Source: Chitinophagaceae bacterium
GTDB lineage: Bacteria; Bacteroidota; Bacteroidia; Chitinophagales; Chitinophagaceae
Assembly: GCA_003168265.1 (NCBI GenBank)
Contig: PMSV01000012.1
Coordinates: forward strand, 1 to 64,000
DNA: 64,000 bases
Direction of reading: 5' to 3'
The notes beneath the pieces were generated by a model, which worked only from the letters and a program-made list of their open reading frames with translations, ran no database searches and had not been told where the DNA came from. Below, piece by piece: positions 24,966-34,682 of this stretch (position 1 is the stretch's first letter; the number at the start of each line of letters is the position of its first letter). Made by a program: the position numbers and the translations under genes.

Positions 24966-26510
24966 TTAATTGCCGGTTCTTGGGACAAAAGGCTTCCTGG
25001 GGATTTTTTCATCCCGCTCGGCAGCCTGGTAAATAAAGCAGGCAATGATGGTAGCGGCCTGCATAAGATCTCCTGCTTGTAAATGGTCATAAGAATCCAT
25101 ATTGCTATGATGGGTTCTTGTATCATATTCGATCGGGTCCTGAATGAATTGAAAACCTGCCAATCCGATTGCATCGAAAGAGAGATGATCCGTTCCACCA
25201 GTATTCTGTAAGGTCAAAGTATTTGCCCCCAGGTCCGCAAAAGGCTTGAACCATTGATCAAATATGGGTTTGGCCTCCTTATTTCCCTGGAGGTAAATGC
25301 CCCTGATCTTTCCGCTCCCATTGTCCAGGTTAAAATAAACGGATAGCTTATCGCCCGCATCATTATATTTATGCGTCGTCGTATCTGTAAAATGGTTTTT
25401 CACATAATTCCTCGAACCAAATAAACCAGTTTCTTCTCCGCCCCAGAGTGCGATCCTAATTGTGCGTCTCGGTTTAAATCCGAGGGTCTTTAGAATACGA
25501 ATGGCCTCCATCATTGTTGCGCATCCTGCCGCATTATCCGTTGCCCCGGTAGCACCCTGCCAGGAGTCCAGGTGTCCTCCCACCATGACCAGTTGCTCCT
25601 TTAATTTTTTATCCGTACCTGGTATCTCGGCGATCACATTATATCCCTTTACATCTTGGGAAGAGAATTTGGTCTTAAGGTCCAGGTCAAGTTTCACTGC
25701 GACATTGTGCTGAATAAGTCTTTGAATGGTCATGTAGTCTTCATAGGAAACCATGATATCCGGGAAATTCTCCGGGGAGCCGGGAGCGAACAGTCCTCCG
25801 CCTTGTACAAATACCGTTCCTTCTGCGCTCCGCGGACTTGTGCTAAGAATGGCCAGCGCGCCATCTTTCTTTGCGAGCTCTTTAAGTTGGCTGGCGAGCT
25901 GTATTTGTGCCCTCATTCCTCCTCCTCTTGGGCCCCTTGGCCTTTCCTTGACGGTATCCGGATCAAAGCCCGCCATTTTATTCAACTGTTCATCAGTCAG
26001 CCTGGCTGCGTCAGCCTTATAACTTGGAATTAACGTATCTGTTCTCTGTGCTAATATGATCCTTCCGGATGTGCGGCCGGTATAGGAGGCAATTGTAAGG
26101 GAGTCCCTGGTATCCACTAAAATGACTTCTGCATTTTGAAGGCCATTGGTTCCCGAGATCCAGGTCTTTGGAAATGCGATGATAGGTTTATAATAAGGTG
26201 CGGTCAGGGCCAAATAGAATTTCTGCAATTCCCATCCAATCCCCCAGTCTCCCCAGGGCTCTAATTGTGCATTTTGCATACCCCAGGATGTTAGCGTCGT
26301 TTTCGCCCAGTTTGCCGCCCGGAAAAACCCGGGGGATCCTTCAAGCCTCGGACCACTTCCATCGGTCAGGTGAAAAGCAATTTCCATGACCTGCGAATGA
26401 TTCAGTCCTTCATTTCGGATTTTTGAGAACATCGCTGTATCCAGCTTTTCTTGCTGGGCCAGCGAGGATAATGCCAAAAATAACAATGGCAGGAAAGATA
26501 ATCTTCTCAT
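24966..26510 (-). CDS. Secreted M28 family zinc aminopeptidase
   Basis: This 514-residue protein has a signal peptide (RRLSFLPLLFLALSSLAQQ). An N-terminal PA-type insert carries the transport-loop DTRDSLTIASYTGRTSG. The M28 catalytic core has metal ligands in GGHLDSWQGATGATDNAAGC (His and Asp), GGEETGLFGS (Glu pair), YFNLDNGSG (Asp) and THHSNMDSYDHL (His). The overall order matches bacterial aminopeptidases of the M28 PA-containing type. It should remove N-terminal residues from peptides in the periplasm or outside. It starts about 220 bases from the divergent permease gene and ends 3 bases before rpiA. Confidence 0.92.
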   Translation of the reverse strand: MRRLSFLPLLFLALSSLAQQEKLDTAMFSKIRNEGLNHSQVMEIAFHLTDGSGPRLEGSPGFFRAANWAKTTLTSWGMQNAQLEPWGDWGIGWELQKFYLALTAPYYKPIIAFPKTWISGTNGLQNAEVILVDTRDSLTIASYTGRTSGRIILAQRTDTLIPSYKADAARLTDEQLNKMAGFDPDTVKERPRGPRGGGMRAQIQLASQLKELAKKDGALAILSTSPRSAEGTVFVQGGGLFAPGSPENFPDIMVSYEDYMTIQRLIQHNVAVKLDLDLKTKFSSQDVKGYNVIAEIPGTDKKLKEQLVMVGGHLDSWQGATGATDNAAGCATMMEAIRILKTLGFKPRRTIRIALWGGEETGLFGSRNYVKNHFTDTTTHKYNDAGDKLSVYFNLDNGSGKIRGIYLQGNKEAKPIFDQWFKPFADLGANTLTLQNTGGTDHLSFDAIGLAGFQFIQDPIEYDTRTHHSNMDSYDHLQAGDLMQAATIIACFIYQAAERDEKIPRKPFVPRTGN

Positions 26511-26733
26511 ATGCTTCAGTTTTGATATTCAGTGAAGATAATTCATTTGGAGTTTTTGACTCATTGCTCTGGATAAGAGGCGATATGGAATGATTACAGG
26601 GGAATTATTCCTTCTAGCCGATAGAATTCCGGATATTCTACGTATATCCATAATAGTTAGTGCGTTACTTGCCAGTCATTCCAGCCAGAAAAATTTTCCC
26701 TTTTTCACTCCAAAATGATATTTTTATTGCTCC

Positions 26734-28101
26734 ATGCGCCAGGCCCGTTCTAAATCCCGCAAAAAGCTTCAGGTGCTGCAACTGGCAGCCGTAATCTTTT
26801 TCACGGTTTCCGGCGGCCCCTACGGTATCGAATCTCTTTTTTCCCATGCCGGCTCCCATGCGGCCATCCTCCTTTTACTGATAACGCCCATGCTTTGGGA
26901 TATTCCGACGATCCTGACTGTTCTTGAACTGAACAGTATGATGCCTGTCAACGGAGGCTACTATCAATGGGTGAAAAGGGCCCTTGGCATTCGCTGGGCC
27001 TTTTATGAAGGTTTTTGGACCTGGTTATACACTTTTGTTGACCTGGCAGTTTATCCGGTTTTATTCGTGGAATACCTCTCCTTTTTCAATCCGCAGTTCC
27101 AGGTTTATAAGGTCCCTGTCTGTCTGTTCATCATCTGGTCCAGCGCCTTGCTCAACATTATGGGCATCGTACCTGTCGGAAAAATTTCCATGATCCTCAC
27201 CGGCCTGGTCCTGGCCCCCTTCGTGTTGATCTGGACCTACAGTTTTTCCCATTCCCATGGTGCACCGATCGCTCCTACCCTGTCCTTAAAAGGCATAGGC
27301 CTGCCTGCGATTGGCATGGGAGTGATAACCGTGATGTGGAATTTCTTCGGCTGGGACAATTCCACCACCTATGCAGGGGAAGTGGACAAACCGGTGCGAT
27401 CCTATATTATCTCCTTTGTCATCGCCTTTCTAACGGTCATTGGAGTCTATCTGATCACCTCTTTAGCCGTGCTCCATTCAGGTATCGATTTTAAGGCCTT
27501 AGAGGAGAAAGGTTTCCCTGCGCTGGGCATTCAGCTAGGTCATCCCTGGCTGGCACGTTTATTAGCGATTGGAGGAATGGCAAGCATGGTCGGACTGTTC
27601 TCGGCGGTTTTGCTATCCGTTTCCCGTGTCCCTAAAGTGATGGCTGACGATGGTCTCATGCCTGAGAAATTAAATGCCCTTCATTCCCGTTTTCATACTC
27701 CCTATGTCTCCATCATTTTTTCCGCCCTCATCATCAGTCTCATGATCCTTCGCAATTTCGATGATCTCATCATCATGGATGTGACGCTCTATGGAGCAGG
27801 GCTATTCCTTGAATTTATAAGTCTTATCGTGCTCCGCATCAAGTACCCTAAAGAAAACCGCCCATTCAAAATCCCCCTGAAAACAGGAGGCCTGATCCTG
27901 ATGTACATTTTATCTTTTGGGATTTATGCCCTTGGCCTGGCTGGCGCCTTTCTGGAATCGGAAAAGACCAAGATCCCCGCCATTGCCGCTGTACTCGCTC
28001 TCTTCAGTGCCGAACTAGTCTGGCAGATCATAGTGAGATGGAAACTGAAGCCGCCAGAGATTAAAGTGAAAAACAATCCCCGCATTAGATTGAAGCGATG
28101 A
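26734..28101 (+). CDS. APC superfamily amino acid permease
   Basis: This 455-residue protein has about 12 hydrophobic helices. The first, LAAVIFFTVSGGPYGIESLFSHAG, carries the GGPYGIE unwound substrate-binding segment of the APC fold, and helix 3 shows ELNSMMPVNGGYYQWVKRALG, the next landmark. NFFGWDNSTTYAGEVDKP near residue 205 and RIKYPKENRPFKIPLKTGG near residue 370 complete the pattern for AAE/LAT-like amino acid transporters. It imports an unidentified amino acid or amine, probably by H+ symport. Its 3' end overlaps the convergent aminotransferase by 17 bases, and the divergent neighbour is an aminopeptidase. Confidence 0.88.
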   Translation: MRQARSKSRKKLQVLQLAAVIFFTVSGGPYGIESLFSHAGSHAAILLLLITPMLWDIPTILTVLELNSMMPVNGGYYQWVKRALGIRWAFYEGFWTWLYTFVDLAVYPVLFVEYLSFFNPQFQVYKVPVCLFIIWSSALLNIMGIVPVGKISMILTGLVLAPFVLIWTYSFSHSHGAPIAPTLSLKGIGLPAIGMGVITVMWNFFGWDNSTTYAGEVDKPVRSYIISFVIAFLTVIGVYLITSLAVLHSGIDFKALEEKGFPALGIQLGHPWLARLLAIGGMASMVGLFSAVLLSVSRVPKVMADDGLMPEKLNALHSRFHTPYVSIIFSALIISLMILRNFDDLIIMDVTLYGAGLFLEFISLIVLRIKYPKENRPFKIPLKTGGLILMYILSFGIYALGLAGAFLESEKTKIPAIAAVLALFSAELVWQIIVRWKLKPPEIKVKNNPRIRLKR

Positions 28102-29257
28102 TTCCCATGAGATTCTCCGCCTCCTCGATAGTATTGAAATAATGCGGGGAAACACGGACAGCGCCCTCCACCCCTTTATTTTCGAAATCTATCCGGGCAT
28201 TTTCCAATTTACTGACGGAAAAGACCACATTCTGCGCCGTGAGCGCTTCCTGCAGCACGGATAGCGGCATTCCTTCTTTATGGAAGGTGACTATATTACT
28301 CTTTGCACTACCCCGGTCTAAGAGCTCAATTCCCGGTAACGATCCCAAACCCTTCCTCAATGCGTCTATAAGGGTCCTGTTATATTCAACGATCTGGCCC
28401 ATTCCCAATTCATTTGCATAACGTATGGCTTCCTTCAATCCGACCATGGCTGAATAAGGATTCTCCCATAGCTCAAACCGTCTGGCATCCTTCTCATGCA
28501 CATACTCGTTAGCAGACTTCCAGGTAGCACCCCGCATATCTATAAACAGGGGCTCTAATCCTTCTTCCAGGATGCGATCGCTGACAAATAAGAATCCGGT
28601 ACCGCGTGGGCCCCTCAGAAATTTTCTGCCAGTCGCACTCAGAAAATCACATCCGATCTTTTCCACATCAAGTTCCATTTGTCCTAAAGACTGGCAGCCA
28701 TCCACCAGATAAAAAGTTGAGAATTGCCTGCATAACCTCCCGACCGCCTCCACATCCTGCACCAGCCCGGAATTCGTTGGAATATGGGTGACCGCCACGA
28801 GTTTGGGATGATGCACTTTCAACAAGGCCTCCATTTGCTCAAGGTCAAGATCCCCACTGGAAAGGTTGGGGACTCTTAAAACACAGAGTCCAAATCTTTT
28901 TTGCAGGGAAAGAAAATTGATCTGGTTTGAAATATAATCATCATTGGTCGTAAGAATAGAATCGCCCGAATTAAATGGAATCGCCGACAAGGCCCTCGCA
29001 AAAGCATCTGTCGCATTGTAGGCAAAGGCAATATTCCTGGCATTGGTTTGAAGCAAGCGAGCCGTCTCCAGGTAGAAATCCCACAAATCGGCCGCCCTCC
29101 TAACTTCCATTTCATAGCCGCCATAAATCTCTTCCTCCTTCAAAAAATTGATCATGCTATCCACCACAACCTTTGGAGGGAGGGATGATCCCGCACTGTT
29201 AAAAAACAAACGGCCCTCACAGCCAGGGGTATCCTTCCTGATCGTCTTTACATTCAT
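28085..29257 (-). CDS. Class V aminotransferase-fold PLP enzyme
   Basis: This 390-residue fold-type I PLP enzyme resembles cysteine desulfurases and isopenicillin-N-epimerase-like proteins. The PLP lysine is Lys212 in SATGRKFLRGPRGTGFLFV, the pyridine-nitrogen Asp is Asp186 in YLVDGCQS, and AFAYNATDAFARAL is the cofactor phosphate region. The mobile-loop cysteine of a true IscS/NifS enzyme is not obvious. It ends DFENKGVEGAVRVSPHYFNTIEEA. It could be an aminotransferase, racemase or lyase. It lies 8 bases downstream of trhO on the same strand, so they form a unit. Confidence 0.82.
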   Translation of the reverse strand: MNVKTIRKDTPGCEGRLFFNSAGSSLPPKVVVDSMINFLKEEEIYGGYEMEVRRAADLWDFYLETARLLQTNARNIAFAYNATDAFARALSAIPFNSGDSILTTNDDYISNQINFLSLQKRFGLCVLRVPNLSSGDLDLEQMEALLKVHHPKLVAVTHIPTNSGLVQDVEAVGRLCRQFSTFYLVDGCQSLGQMELDVEKIGCDFLSATGRKFLRGPRGTGFLFVSDRILEEGLEPLFIDMRGATWKSANEYVHEKDARRFELWENPYSAMVGLKEAIRYANELGMGQIVEYNRTLIDALRKGLGSLPGIELLDRGSAKSNIVTFHKEGMPLSVLQEALTAQNVVFSVSKLENARIDFENKGVEGAVRVSPHYFNTIEEAENLMGIIASI

Positions 29258-29265
29258 GTTAGCAG

Positions 29266-30309
29266 CTATTTTTTAGAAAGATTCTGCCCCGGCCTGAGTC
29301 TATGCCTGGATTTGTTGAAGATCATCATTCCTTTGTCCTTCCCCTTTCTCAATTTTTTCTGCTCATCCACAGGCAGGTTATAGACCTGCTGGCACTCAAC
29401 ACTGCAACATCCATCATAGGTCTTCGCGCATTCTTCACATTGGATAAAGAGCAAGTGACAGCCTTCATTCCTGCAATTTGCATGTGTATCAGCCGGCTTG
29501 CCGCATTGATGACAGACAGCAATGATATCAGTACTAATCCGCTCACCCAGCCGCTCGTCAAAAACAAAATTCTTCCCGATGAATTTGCAGGGCAGTTTTT
29601 TCTCCCTGACCTGGCTTGCATAATGAATGATCCCACCTTCCAGGTGGTACACATTCTTAAAGCCCCGGTGAAGCAGGTAGGCGCTGGCCTTTTCACATCG
29701 AATGCCCCCCGTACAATACATAATGATATCCTTATCCTTCTTATTGGCAAGCATTTTGGCGCTCATAGGCAGTTGTTCCCTGAAAGTGTCCGAAGGAATT
29801 TCAATCGCCCTTTCAAAATGCCCTACTTCATACTCATAATGGTTTCGCATATCTACAACAATGGTATCAGGGTTTTCTGTAAGCCTGTTGAACTCCTCCG
29901 CATTCAGGTATTTGCCCTTATTGGACATATCAAAAGCCGGATCACCGATCCCATCGGCTACGATCTTCTCCTTCACTTTGATCCTCAGCACCCAAAAAGA
30001 TTTGCCGTCATCCTGAACTGCGATATTCAGCCTGAGCTGATCCAGCGCTTCCAAGCCAAACAATTCTTCCTTAAAAGCTTCCAGATTGGGGGTCGGAACA
30101 CTGATCTGTGCGTTGATGCCTTCATGAGCCACATAGATCCTCCCAAAAACCTTCAGTGCATAAAGTTTTCTATATAATTCATCCCGGAAAAGCTGGGGGT
30201 CTCCGATAGGGAAATAATGATAAAAGGATATGGTGTTGCGGGGCTCTGTTTCCCTGAATAAAGCTTCTTTGAGTTCCTTTTGCGAAACCCGGTTATGCAA
30301 TACTGCCAT
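29266..30309 (-). CDS. trhO: tRNA uridine(34) hydroxylase TrhO (rhodanese family)
   Basis: This 347-residue protein has an N-terminal UPF0176 ferredoxin-like domain ([22 protein letters not shown]) and a central rhodanese domain (residues 135-235) with the loop [15 protein letters not shown], giving Cys199 and Cys205. A C-terminal cysteine-rich segment has Cys at 266, 269, 279, 284, 291, 294, 301, 302 and 306, which probably binds zinc. The E. coli homologue (YceA) makes 5-hydroxyuridine at tRNA position 34 using oxygen. Length and order fit. A class V PLP gene follows 8 bases downstream. Confidence 0.92.
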   Translation of the reverse strand: MAVLHNRVSQKELKEALFRETEPRNTISFYHYFPIGDPQLFRDELYRKLYALKVFGRIYVAHEGINAQISVPTPNLEAFKEELFGLEALDQLRLNIAVQDDGKSFWVLRIKVKEKIVADGIGDPAFDMSNKGKYLNAEEFNRLTENPDTIVVDMRNHYEYEVGHFERAIEIPSDTFREQLPMSAKMLANKKDKDIIMYCTGGIRCEKASAYLLHRGFKNVYHLEGGIIHYASQVREKKLPCKFIGKNFVFDERLGERISTDIIAVCHQCGKPADTHANCRNEGCHLLFIQCEECAKTYDGCCSVECQQVYNLPVDEQKKLRKGKDKGMMIFNKSRHRLRPGQNLSKK

Positions 30310-30513
30310 TGATTAGAAATTTTAAGGACACTTGTCTGGTGAACAAAATTTCGAAGTGCAAATTTAATTGAAAGATCATAAAATAATCGAAGATTAAATG
30401 CTTTGCCATTCGCAAATTAAACAATCAACTTCAACTCCTTTTTCATCCCTTTTCAACTCAATTCATTACATTTTTCCAAATCAACGCAGTCCGCTAACTT
30501 CCCATAAAAAATT

Positions 30514-31134
30514 ATGCGTACGCCTTTGCAAAAAGGAGAGAAAACTCTCCTGGTCACCCACAAAAGCTGGATCGCTCTGATCGGCCCGACACTACTTTCC
30601 CTGACGATGTTAGTTATAGGGCTGGCCTTCCCCCATGTATTCCATTACACCTGGGTTCTCGCACTACTGGGCCCAATTATATTTCTGTTCAACTATGCTG
30701 ACTGGAAAGTGAATATCTGGGTCGTGACCAGTTTCCGGGTAATTGATGAAATGGGTCTTATGCGTCATTTTGCCAAAGAAAGCCCTCTGGACAAGATCAA
30801 CAATGTCTCCTATGACCAGAGCATTTGGGGGAGGATCTTGAATTTCGGTCATGTAAAGATCCAGACCGCCGCCCAGATTGGTGCCACAGATTATTTTCAT
30901 GTCAATCACCCCAAGCGATTAAAAGATACCATTACCCAGGCCCAGGCAGACCTCCAGGGTTATAAACTCAAAAAACAGGCCGAGGAACTGGCAGATGCCA
31001 TTCGTTTAGCAGGGCAAAGCAATAATTCAAACAGCATCGCTGCAGAGATCCAGCGACTCTTTGAATTAAAACAAAAGGGAGCAATTTCGGAACAGGAATA
31101 CCAGGTAGCAAAGAATAAACTGATCAATCTCTAA
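30514..31134 (+). CDS. PH domain-containing membrane protein with SHOCT tail
   Basis: This 206-residue protein has two adjacent hydrophobic helices (IGPTLLSLTMLVIGLAF and YTWVLALLGPIIFLF) and then a bacterial PH domain (WVVTSFRVIDEMGLMRHFAKESPLDKINNVSYDQS), the bPH2/YdbS-like pattern. The last 30 residues (EIQRLFELKQKGAISEQEYQVAKNKLI) are a SHOCT helical hairpin, common in membrane-associated bacterial proteins. The PH side faces the cytoplasm or periplasm and may assemble the protein; no enzyme activity is expected. It lies 2 bases upstream of the ThuA gene. Confidence 0.85.
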   Translation: MRTPLQKGEKTLLVTHKSWIALIGPTLLSLTMLVIGLAFPHVFHYTWVLALLGPIIFLFNYADWKVNIWVVTSFRVIDEMGLMRHFAKESPLDKINNVSYDQSIWGRILNFGHVKIQTAAQIGATDYFHVNHPKRLKDTITQAQADLQGYKLKKQAEELADAIRLAGQSNNSNSIAAEIQRLFELKQKGAISEQEYQVAKNKLINL

Positions 31135-31136
31135 CA

Positions 31137-31961
31137 ATGCGAAAAATCCTTTTTATTCCCATTCTTCTCATTTGCCTTCCGTTCGCGGCAGATGCCCAAA
31201 CCCCCAAATTCCGCGTTATCGCCTTTTACACCGCAAAAAACGACCTGGCCCATATCAGCTTTGTACACGAAGCCAACCGCTGGTTCCCCCAGGCAGCCGC
31301 CCACTACGGCTTTTCCTATGATTCCACGCATGACTGGAAAAATATGAACCCGGCATTTATCTCCCAATACCAGGTCGTTTTATTCCTGGATAGCCGCCCT
31401 GATGATTCTGCACAGCGGGCAGCATTCGAAAAATATATGAAAGCCGGAGGAGGCTGGATAGGTTTTCATTTTGCGGCATTCGCACTTACGCCATCAGATT
31501 ATCCCCAAAACTGGGACTGGTACCACGATGAATTCATCGGAGCGGGGCAATACAAAAGCAATACCTGGCATCCTACTTCCGCCATTCTACGCGTTGAAGA
31601 CAGCAGTCATCCTATAACCCGAGGCCTTCCCCGACTCTTTAAATCTGCTCCAAATGAATGGTATCGTTGGGAAAAAGACCTGACCAAAAACAAAGACATC
31701 CATATCCTTCTGTCCATTGATTCCAGTTCCTTTCCTCTCGGAAACGGACCCAAACCTTCAGAGATCTGGCATAGCGGCTATTACCCCGTGGCCTGGACAA
31801 ATATCCATTATCGCATGGTCTATTTCAATATAGGTCACAACGACATCGATTATGACCACCATACCAATAAAGAACTGTCCTTTCAATTCGATAACCTATA
31901 CATGAGAAAACTTGTACTCAACGCCCTTTTCTGGGCCGCGGGTCAGAAGACAAAAGATTAA
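31137..31961 (+). CDS. Secreted ThuA domain protein
   Basis: This 274-residue protein has a signal peptide (ILFIPILLICLPFAADAQ) followed by a ThuA (class I glutamine-amidotransferase-like) fold. The family pattern RVIAFYTAKNDLAHISFVHEANRWF, GGGWIGFHFAA, WPTS/HPTSAI and HPITRGLPRLF are present, with the late INHRMVYFNIGHND-type histidine as NIGHNDIDYD. ThuA proteins act in sugar (trehalose or lactulose) modification in rhizobia, but Bacteroidota homologues are secreted and uncharacterised. It is 2 bases downstream of the PH/SHOCT gene, suggesting co-transcription. Confidence 0.85.
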   Translation: MRKILFIPILLICLPFAADAQTPKFRVIAFYTAKNDLAHISFVHEANRWFPQAAAHYGFSYDSTHDWKNMNPAFISQYQVVLFLDSRPDDSAQRAAFEKYMKAGGGWIGFHFAAFALTPSDYPQNWDWYHDEFIGAGQYKSNTWHPTSAILRVEDSSHPITRGLPRLFKSAPNEWYRWEKDLTKNKDIHILLSIDSSSFPLGNGPKPSEIWHSGYYPVAWTNIHYRMVYFNIGHNDIDYDHHTNKELSFQFDNLYMRKLVLNALFWAAGQKTKD

Positions 31962-31962
31962 C

Positions 31963-32493
31963 ATGACAAACAAGGAACTCTTCAATAGCTTTCACAATAC
32001 ACTGAAGACCTGGAACCAAATCTTCGCCGGGTATTCCTGGACACAACTCACCGCAAAACCAGGCCCGGAGGAATGGTCAACCGGCGAAGTTTGCATGCAT
32101 CTCAGCAATGAAGCAATCAGATTCAATATCCCACAGATCAGCATCTGTCTTGCAGAGGCTTCAAATCATGATAAACCTAAAAGCGCTGAAGGTGAAAAAT
32201 TGTTTGCAGCCAATTCCTTCCCGGACAAAAAAATAAAATTCCCCACTGCTGGAAAGCCGCCCATGCCCGAAAGTCTGGAAGAAATTAAGGAGCGCTTCCA
32301 GGAAATTAAAGGGCAATGTTCCAACCTCGAACCGCAAATTAATTCGGACCTGCTTCAGGGAAAGACCCGGCATCCTGGCCTCGGATGGCTCAATGCCAGT
32401 GAATGGTATCAATTCATGGATATGCATTTCAGGCATCATTTCCGGCAGGAATCCCGGATAAAAGCCTATCTTCTTTCAAAAGATATCCACTAA
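31963..32493 (+). CDS. DinB family protein
   Basis: The ATG at 31963 follows the ThuA stop by one base; a longer in-frame start lies inside ThuA. The 176-residue product is a four-helix DinB/YfiT-like protein. Metal-ligand candidates are His in CMHLSNEA and the C-terminal pair in WYQFMDMHFRHHFRQ, and TWNQIFAGYSWTQLTAKPGPEEWSTGEV is the usual N-terminal text. Such proteins bind a divalent metal and often act as thiol-dependent transferases or hydrolases. The substrate is unknown. It likely belongs to the same transcript as the PH and ThuA genes. Confidence 0.82.
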   Translation: MTNKELFNSFHNTLKTWNQIFAGYSWTQLTAKPGPEEWSTGEVCMHLSNEAIRFNIPQISICLAEASNHDKPKSAEGEKLFAANSFPDKKIKFPTAGKPPMPESLEEIKERFQEIKGQCSNLEPQINSDLLQGKTRHPGLGWLNASEWYQFMDMHFRHHFRQESRIKAYLLSKDIH

Positions 32494-32529
32494 AAGCTGA
32501 CTGCAGGCTTCCATTCTTTAAATTTGGCA

Positions 32530-33357
32530 ATGGCTTTATCATACTGCTCCCTCAATTCAGGCAGCAACGGCAATTGCTATTATGTAGGTAATGAAACCGA
32601 AGCCCTGCTGATAGACGCCGGGATCTCCTGTCGCGAAACAGAAAGGAGAATGAAAAAACTCGGGCTCAATACCCGGCAACTAAAAGCCATCTTCGTTACC
32701 CATGAGCATTCAGACCACATTAGCGGTGTGCCCGGACTTTCAAAAAAATTCCATCTTCCGGTTTACATCACAGCAGCTACTTTCCGGGAAAGTCATATTC
32801 CCATTGAAGATAATCTATTGAAACCCTTCGAGCCAGAGCAAACTATCCGCATTGGTTCCTTGGAAGTGACTGCCTTTCCCAAATTTCATGATGCAGTTGA
32901 ACCCCATAGTTTCATAATCGCAGAACAGGAACTCCATGTCGGCGTATTCACCGATATCGGGCATGCCTGTAAGAATGTTATACGATACTTCAGAAAATGC
33001 CAGGCCGTTTTTCTCGAATCGAATTATTGCGTTGAAATGCTTGCTCAAAGCAGGTACCCGGCTTCTCTGAAAGAAAGGATCAGCAGCGACCATGGACACC
33101 TTTCCAATGATCAGGCTCTTGAACTATTCCTCCGGCATAAGGGAAAACAGATGCAGCATCTCATACTCTCCCATTTATCGCAGAATAACAATACCATGAA
33201 AAAGGTGGAGGATCTATTCCTGAACCATGCAGGAAATGTGCAAATTACTATTGCCTCCCGCCACAGGGAAACAGAACTCTTTCATATCAGGGTCGCTGCT
33301 GACCAGGGAAGGTCCCGATCCAGAAGCAGGGCCGAACAGCTTTCTTTATTTCAATAG
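32530..33357 (+). CDS. Metallo-beta-lactamase fold hydrolase (WalJ/YycJ-like)
   Basis: The ATG at 32530 is used because it is the first ATG of the frame; a TTG at 32524 is also possible. The 275-residue product begins LSYCSLNSGSNGNCYYVG, typical of the YycJ family. The zinc motif VTHEHSDHISGV, a DIGHACKNV Asp, ESNY(C) and the late HLILSHLSQNNN complete the MBL active site. YycJ-type enzymes are linked to double-strand DNA end processing and the cell-wall stress system in Firmicutes; here it is probably a nuclease or phosphodiesterase. It overlaps the convergent MFS gene by 7 bases. Confidence 0.88.
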   Translation: MALSYCSLNSGSNGNCYYVGNETEALLIDAGISCRETERRMKKLGLNTRQLKAIFVTHEHSDHISGVPGLSKKFHLPVYITAATFRESHIPIEDNLLKPFEPEQTIRIGSLEVTAFPKFHDAVEPHSFIIAEQELHVGVFTDIGHACKNVIRYFRKCQAVFLESNYCVEMLAQSRYPASLKERISSDHGHLSNDQALELFLRHKGKQMQHLILSHLSQNNNTMKKVEDLFLNHAGNVQITIASRHRETELFHIRVAADQGRSRSRSRAEQLSLFQ

Positions 33358-34553
33358 ATCTGCTCGTCAAAAGGAAGTTCTTCTTTCACAGCCAAATCCC
33401 GTTTAACAAGGAAAGGATTCTGCCAGGCTGCAATTGCGGCAGCCAGTTCCATCAGGATAAGAAGGGAAAGCGCCCGGGAAAGATTCGCCCGCTCACTAAT
33501 AAATCCGATCACTGAAGGACCTGTTAGAAAACCAATCAGTCCTCCTGTTGTCACCATTGCATAACCTTCCACCGTGCTCACCCCGGGAATATTTGCCGAA
33601 GCGCTGAAGAGAACGGGCACAATGCAGCAGCAGCCAAATCCGATCATCATATAGCCGAAAATGGCCAACCCTATAAATGGAGATAGCACAACAGTCAAAA
33701 AACCAGAGGCGGCCAGCAAGCAACCCGCGATCACGATCTTCTTACTTCCGATCCGGGCGATCAGGTGATCCCCGTTCAGTCTTCCAACGGTCATGGCTAC
33801 TGAAAAACCGGCATAGCCCAGGCTGAGCAGGACGTGAGGGGCATTCAACCGTTCTTTAAAATAAAGCGCACTCCAATCCGCTACACAACCTTCTGCCATA
33901 AAACTCACCATGCAGATAAAGGAAATGCCCAGGATCGTAAGGGAAGGGAATTTAAAATTTGAACGGGAATGAATAATATGATCATTGGATAGCAAATGCT
34001 TTCGGTTTGAAAAGATTATCACTACGATTACCGCAGCGACGACTAAGATCTGAACACCGGAAGCAATATGAAAAGCGAAAAGCGCAGCAGCCAGGCCGGC
34101 ACTCACGGCACCGCCTAGGCTATACATGCCATGGCAGGTACTCATCATAAATCGGTTATATTTCTTTTCCAGAATATTCACTGTAGCATTCGAAGAAACA
34201 CCGTTCAGGAAGCTAAATAGCCCATAGCTGTAAAGACAGGCCCAAAACATCGGCCGGTTGGCCGAATTGATCTGGAGGACCATGATAAGGCAGATCGCGA
34301 TATAGCCCGCCATCATCCAACGTCCTAAAGTCACCTTACTGAAGACTCTTGTTGAAAGAAGCATCCCGGTTATCGCCCCTAGAGGAGAAAGCAAAAGGGA
34401 AAGACCCAGACTGCCATCATTGAAGCCCAGCCGGTACTTGATCCCCGGGATCGAAGCCACCCAGGTACCGAAAAGCAGGCTTGAAACTGAAAATAAAAAG
34501 CCAACGGCCAGCGCCGGCTTCAGCTTCAAAAAAGATAAAAGGTTTCTGATCAT
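33351..34553 (-). CDS. Major facilitator superfamily transporter (YbjJ-like)
   Basis: This 400-residue protein has 12 hydrophobic helices. The N-terminus has GTWVASIPGIKYRLGFNDGSLGL, a pattern seen in YbjJ and related MFS carriers, and a motif-A-type loop is replaced by RVFSKVTLGRW. Helix 4 contains MYSLGGAVSAGLAAALF. Substrate unknown; relatives include sugar and metabolite exporters. No partner genes nearby hint at a cargo. It overlaps the convergent MBL-hydrolase gene by 7 bases and stands alone on the minus strand. Confidence 0.8.
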   Translation of the reverse strand: MIRNLLSFLKLKPALAVGFLFSVSSLLFGTWVASIPGIKYRLGFNDGSLGLSLLLSPLGAITGMLLSTRVFSKVTLGRWMMAGYIAICLIMVLQINSANRPMFWACLYSYGLFSFLNGVSSNATVNILEKKYNRFMMSTCHGMYSLGGAVSAGLAAALFAFHIASGVQILVVAAVIVVIIFSNRKHLLSNDHIIHSRSNFKFPSLTILGISFICMVSFMAEGCVADWSALYFKERLNAPHVLLSLGYAGFSVAMTVGRLNGDHLIARIGSKKIVIAGCLLAASGFLTVVLSPFIGLAIFGYMMIGFGCCCIVPVLFSASANIPGVSTVEGYAMVTTGGLIGFLTGPSVIGFISERANLSRALSLLILMELAAAIAAWQNPFLVKRDLAVKEELPFDEQIY

Positions 34554-34682
34554 CTAACCTGTAAAAATACAATTTTGGCGGTTGAAGCCGCTCTACAGTT
34601 AATGATTCCTTATAATTTAAGTCGCTCTATTTCGTTTACTCAAATAATTATCATCGTAACTTAATCGCCAAAATTGATAGCT

